Source: Pseudomonadota bacterium (lineage in GTDB: Bacteria; Pseudomonadota; Alphaproteobacteria; Elsterales; Elsteraceae). Taken from it: 8,623 nt of DNA. The translations under genes were made by a program, and so were the position numbers. Positions 6,044 through 8,623 of the stretch are shown in pieces. The notes under the pieces are model-generated. The model was given only the letters and a program-made list of their open reading frames with translations, was not told the DNA's origin and made no database searches. The stretch is taken from contig JACQAI010000280.1 of NCBI GenBank assembly GCA_016195115.1, positions 1 through 8,623 on the forward strand, in the 5' to 3' direction. The number at the start of each line of letters is the position of its first letter. Position 1 is the stretch's first letter.

Positions 6044-7908
6044 GCGCGACCGACGGCGCGTCGACGATGCCGGGCCTGGCGAGCCCGGCATCGTCCACGT
6101 TGCGGTCCGGCGGCGGCGGCGCGCTGCTGGCGCAGCGGCTCGGTCTCAGCATCCGGATGAAGCTGGCGCTGGCGTTCGGCTCGGTCCTGACCTTGACCCT
6201 GGTCGCCGGCGGCGTCGGCTGGGCGTCGCTCGACATCGTCGGCCGCTCGCTGCGCCAGATCGTCGACGGCAGCCTGCCGGCGATCACGGCGTCGCAGCGG
6301 CTGACCGCGTCGAGCGGCCAGATCGCCGCGGCGGCGCCGTCGCTGATGTCGGCGGCGAGCGAAAGCGCGCTGCGCACCGAGTTCGGCGCGCTCGCCGAGA
6401 AGCAGCGCGCCGTGACCGCGCTGATCAAGACCCTGCAGGAGCGTCGCGCCGCCGATCCGGCGGCGGTGCAGGCGGTCGCGGCGGTTGCCGATCGCGTCAT
6501 GACCGAGCTCAACGGTCTCAACGCCGCGGTCGAGCAGAAGCTGCGCACCGAGGCGGCGCGCCTGGCCCAGCTGAAGGGCCTCGAGGAGGCGCATGGCACC
6601 TTCCTGAAGCTGCTCGCGCCCGGTATCGACGAGGGCAACTTCGCGCTGGTGACCGACGGCGAGACGGCGCTGCAGAAGACCAACAAGGGGTTGAGCGGCC
6701 TGATGGAGGGCGGCGTCGCGACGTTGCGCGGCGTGCTCGAGATCCAAGTCGCCGGCACCACGATCGCCGCGCAACTGATCGAGGCGGCTAACGCGCCCGG
6801 CGCCGACCGCGCCAACGTCACGCGCGATCCGATCATCGCGGCGTCGACGGCGGCGTCGAAAACCTTCGAGACCCTGCCGCAGTCGGACGAGCTCGCCGCG
6901 CTGCGCAAGTCCTACGACGCGATCGTGGCGCTCGGCACCGGTGCGGCCAGCGTGTACAGCCTGCCGTTCGCGCGCCCCGATGCGTCGCTCGCCGATCTGC
7001 AGGCCGTGCAACGCACGCGCTACGCCTTCGTCGAGCGGATCCACGCCGCGCAGCAGAGCTTCGCCGCCAAGGCGATCGCGCTGGTCGACGGCGCCAACTT
7101 CGATCTGGTGCTCGCCGGCGAGGATCTCGCCAAGCAGAATCAAGGCACGGTCAGCGGCCTGATCGAGCGCGGCATCGCCGGCCTGCGCAGCCTCCTGGAG
7201 CTGCAGGCCGAGGGCAACCTGCTGGCCGGCCTGATCCGCGAGGCGGCGACGACCGAGCAGATCGATCGGCTGGTGCCGATGCGCGAGCGCATCGAGGCCG
7301 GCCTGGTGCACATGGAGATCAGCCTGGCAGCGGTCGCCGATCGCGCGGTCGCCGACAATCTCGGCAAGCAGACCGCGGTCTTCACCGCGCTGGTCGACGC
7401 CGACGCCAAGGACAACGTCCTGGCGCTGCGCGAGCGCGAGCTGCGCGCTCGCTCGCTCGCCCAGGCCTCGCTCGGCCGCAATCGCACGCTCGCCGAGGAA
7501 TTCGACGCCGCGGTCGTCAAGGTGGTGGCCGACGTCGAGCGCAATGCCGAGACCGGCGGCGCCGGCGCCGAGGCGCGCATCGATCAGGGCATGCTTGGGC
7601 TGATAGCGATCATGGCGGTCAGCGTCGTGATCTGCCTGCTGGTCGGCTGGTTCGTGGTCGTGCGCAACATCGCGCTGCGCCTCGGCGTGCTGACGCGCAG
7701 CATGCGCGACATCGCCGCGGGCGATCTCGAGGCCAAGATCCCGGTCGCCGGTCGCGACGAGATCACCGCGATGGCGCACGCGCTCGAGGTGTTCCGCGAC
7801 ACCGCGCGCGAAGTCTTGAGCGCCAACGCGCGACCGCCAACGTCCAGACCGTCGCCGCCGCGGCCGACCAGCTGTCGTCCTCGATCGGCGAAATCAGTCG
7901 GCAAGTAA
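6040..7908 (+). pseudogene. Chemoreceptor, sensor, TM and HAMP part (frameshifted)
   Basis: The start ATG at 6040 overlaps the binding-protein stop (ATGA), so translation is coupled. Domain order by residue: a cytoplasmic N-terminal extension of about 38 residues; TM1 at about 40-60; a large helical periplasmic domain at about 62-517; TM2 at 518-541 (LIAIMAVSVVICLLVGWFVV); and HAMP at about 542-590 (SMRDIAAGDLEAKIPVAGRDE). The sensor domain holds two related units at about 196-250 and 348-403, each with a GNF/ANF turn, an LxxLxExGxAxLRxxLE helix and an A/GxLIxEAA helix. This style resembles TorS-type helical sensor bundles. After VFRDTAREVLSANAR (residue 598) the frame becomes proline/serine/arginine-rich nonsense and stops at 7908. 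The signalling domain continues in another frame from about 7827. Alternative start ATG at 6157 (residue 40) would remove the N-terminal extension. The full gene would span 6040-8507. Confidence 0.85.
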
Positions 7909-8507
7909 ACGAATCTGCGCAGATCGCCGAGCGCGCGGTCAACGAGGCAGACCGCACCAACACAACCGTGAAAGGCTTGGCGAACGCCGCCTCGCGGATC
8001 GGCGAGGTCGTCAAGCTGATCAACGAGATCGCCAACCAGACCAATCTGTTGGCGCTCAACGCCACGATCGAGGCGGCGCGCGCCGGCGAGGCCGGCAAGG
8101 GTTTCGCGGTGGTCGCCAGCGAGGTCAAGAACCTGGCCGCCCAGACCGCGCGCGCCACCGAGGACATCGCCGCCCAGATCGGCGCCATCCAATCTTCGAC
8201 CGCCGAGGCGGTCAGCGCGATCGACACGATCGGCGGCACGATCAGTCAGATCAACCAGATCGCCGCCATGATCGCATCTGCGGTCGAGCAGCAGGGCGCG
8301 GCGACCTCGGCGATCGCGCGCAACGTCCAGGACGCGGCGCGCGGCACCCAGCAGGTCTCCTCGACGATCACGCGCGTCACCCAGGCGGCCGAGGATACCG
8401 GCCGCGCGGCGCAGCACGTCCTCACCCTGTCGTCGAGCTTGTCCGAGCAATCGGACGCGCTGCGCGCCCAGGTCGACCGCTTCCTCGCCGGCGTCCGCGG
8501 CGGCTAG
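7827..8507 (+). pseudogene. Chemoreceptor signalling domain, out of frame
   Basis: In the frame that starts CGC at 7827, the sequence reads RATANVQTVAAAADQLSSSI and runs 226 residues to TAG at 8505-8507. It contains the descending and ascending coiled-coil arms and the highly conserved hairpin tip EIANQTNLLALNATIEAARA (8022-8084), followed by GKGFAVVASEVKNLA. This is the site that docks CheW and CheA in the family. Ordinary receptors of this group have about 60-70 more residues between the HAMP motif VFRDTARE and the TANVQTVAAAA motif. Their absence, together with the frame change, marks an internal deletion instead of a single-base slip. The first in-frame GTG is at 7968; a product from there would be a soluble fragment lacking sensor and membrane parts. 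No C-terminal NWETF-type CheR/CheB tether is seen. The TAG stop lies inside the start of the flanking repeat. Confidence 0.85.
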
Positions 8508-8623
8508 AGCGTGATTGGTTCAGATTGAATCACCACTCTTCCCGTCATCCCGGCGAACGCCGGGATCCAGGAGCAGGTGACGGCTGTCGGAGCGTGCGAG
8601 CCTGGATCCCGGCGTTCGCCGGG
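8504..8623. repeat. REPIN/MITE-like palindromic element, copy 2 (cut by window end)
   Basis: Arm 1 is 8544-8570 and arm 2 is 8602-8623, cut off five bases before its expected end, with a 31-nt loop. It matches copy 1 except that the arm centre reads GAAC instead of GAAA. The partner arm has the matching GTTC, so both arms of each copy changed together. The tail at 8504-8543 (CTAGAGCGTGATTGG, then CAGATTGAATCA) nearly matches the inverted tail of copy 1, so the repeated unit is larger than the palindrome. The tail begins over the chemoreceptor TAG stop. Confidence 0.85.

Noticed and set aside
5986..7779. 597-codon minus-strand open frame opposite the chemoreceptor
   Set aside because: It is Arg/Asp/Ala-rich low-complexity sequence antisense to a clear receptor with membrane segments and HAMP; no family features are present.
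7821..7842. Programmed ribosomal frameshift in the chemoreceptor
   Set aside because: No slippery heptamer is visible, and the family linker is also missing, so a deletion explains the frame change better.

Overview
The window looks like chromosomal DNA from a high-GC alphaproteobacterium, probably of the Rhodospirillales type. G+C is roughly two thirds by eye, codon third positions are strongly G/C, and the order argD-argF-hslO is common in that class. The genus is not resolved. No phage, plasmid, CRISPR, tRNA or rRNA feature is visible.

Layout. The left half (about 140-4690) is read on the minus strand. In transcription order it holds argD (acetylornithine/succinyl-diaminopimelate aminotransferase class), argF (ornithine carbamoyltransferase), a palindromic repeat element, hslO (Hsp33 redox chaperone), a small lipoprotein of unknown function, a HicB-type antitoxin remnant without a normal start, and a small GIY-YIG domain protein. 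argD and argF overlap by 1 nt (TGATG), and hslO and the lipoprotein overlap by 4 nt (GTGA), so two translationally coupled pairs sit in tandem, separated by the repeat.

A divergent intergenic region (4688-4981) separates this block from the plus-strand right half. That half has two overlapping genes (ATGA overlap at 6040-6043): a periplasmic substrate-binding protein of the branched-chain amino acid (LivJ-like) class, and a methyl-accepting chemotaxis protein with a very large periplasmic sensor domain. Both are broken as sequenced. The binding protein (4982-6043) has an amber stop exactly where about 35 family residues are missing. The chemoreceptor (6040-8507) changes frame at about 7826-7834, where most of the linker between HAMP and the signalling hairpin is missing. 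Each lesion looks like an internal deletion, either real gene decay or a sequencing/assembly error.

If intact, the last two genes would form a binding-protein plus chemoreceptor pair without an adjacent permease, which suggests binding-protein-mediated chemotaxis. The sensor domain contains two related helical units resembling TorS-type sensor bundles, which fits that idea.

Two copies of a long inverted repeat (2406-2580, and 8504 to the window end) share a palindromic core and a flanking tail. Each sits directly 3' of a gene. They look like a dispersed REPIN/MITE-like family. I do not see a clearly new defence or biosynthetic system. The best leads are the coupled binding-protein/chemoreceptor pair, its twin deletions, and the composite repeat.
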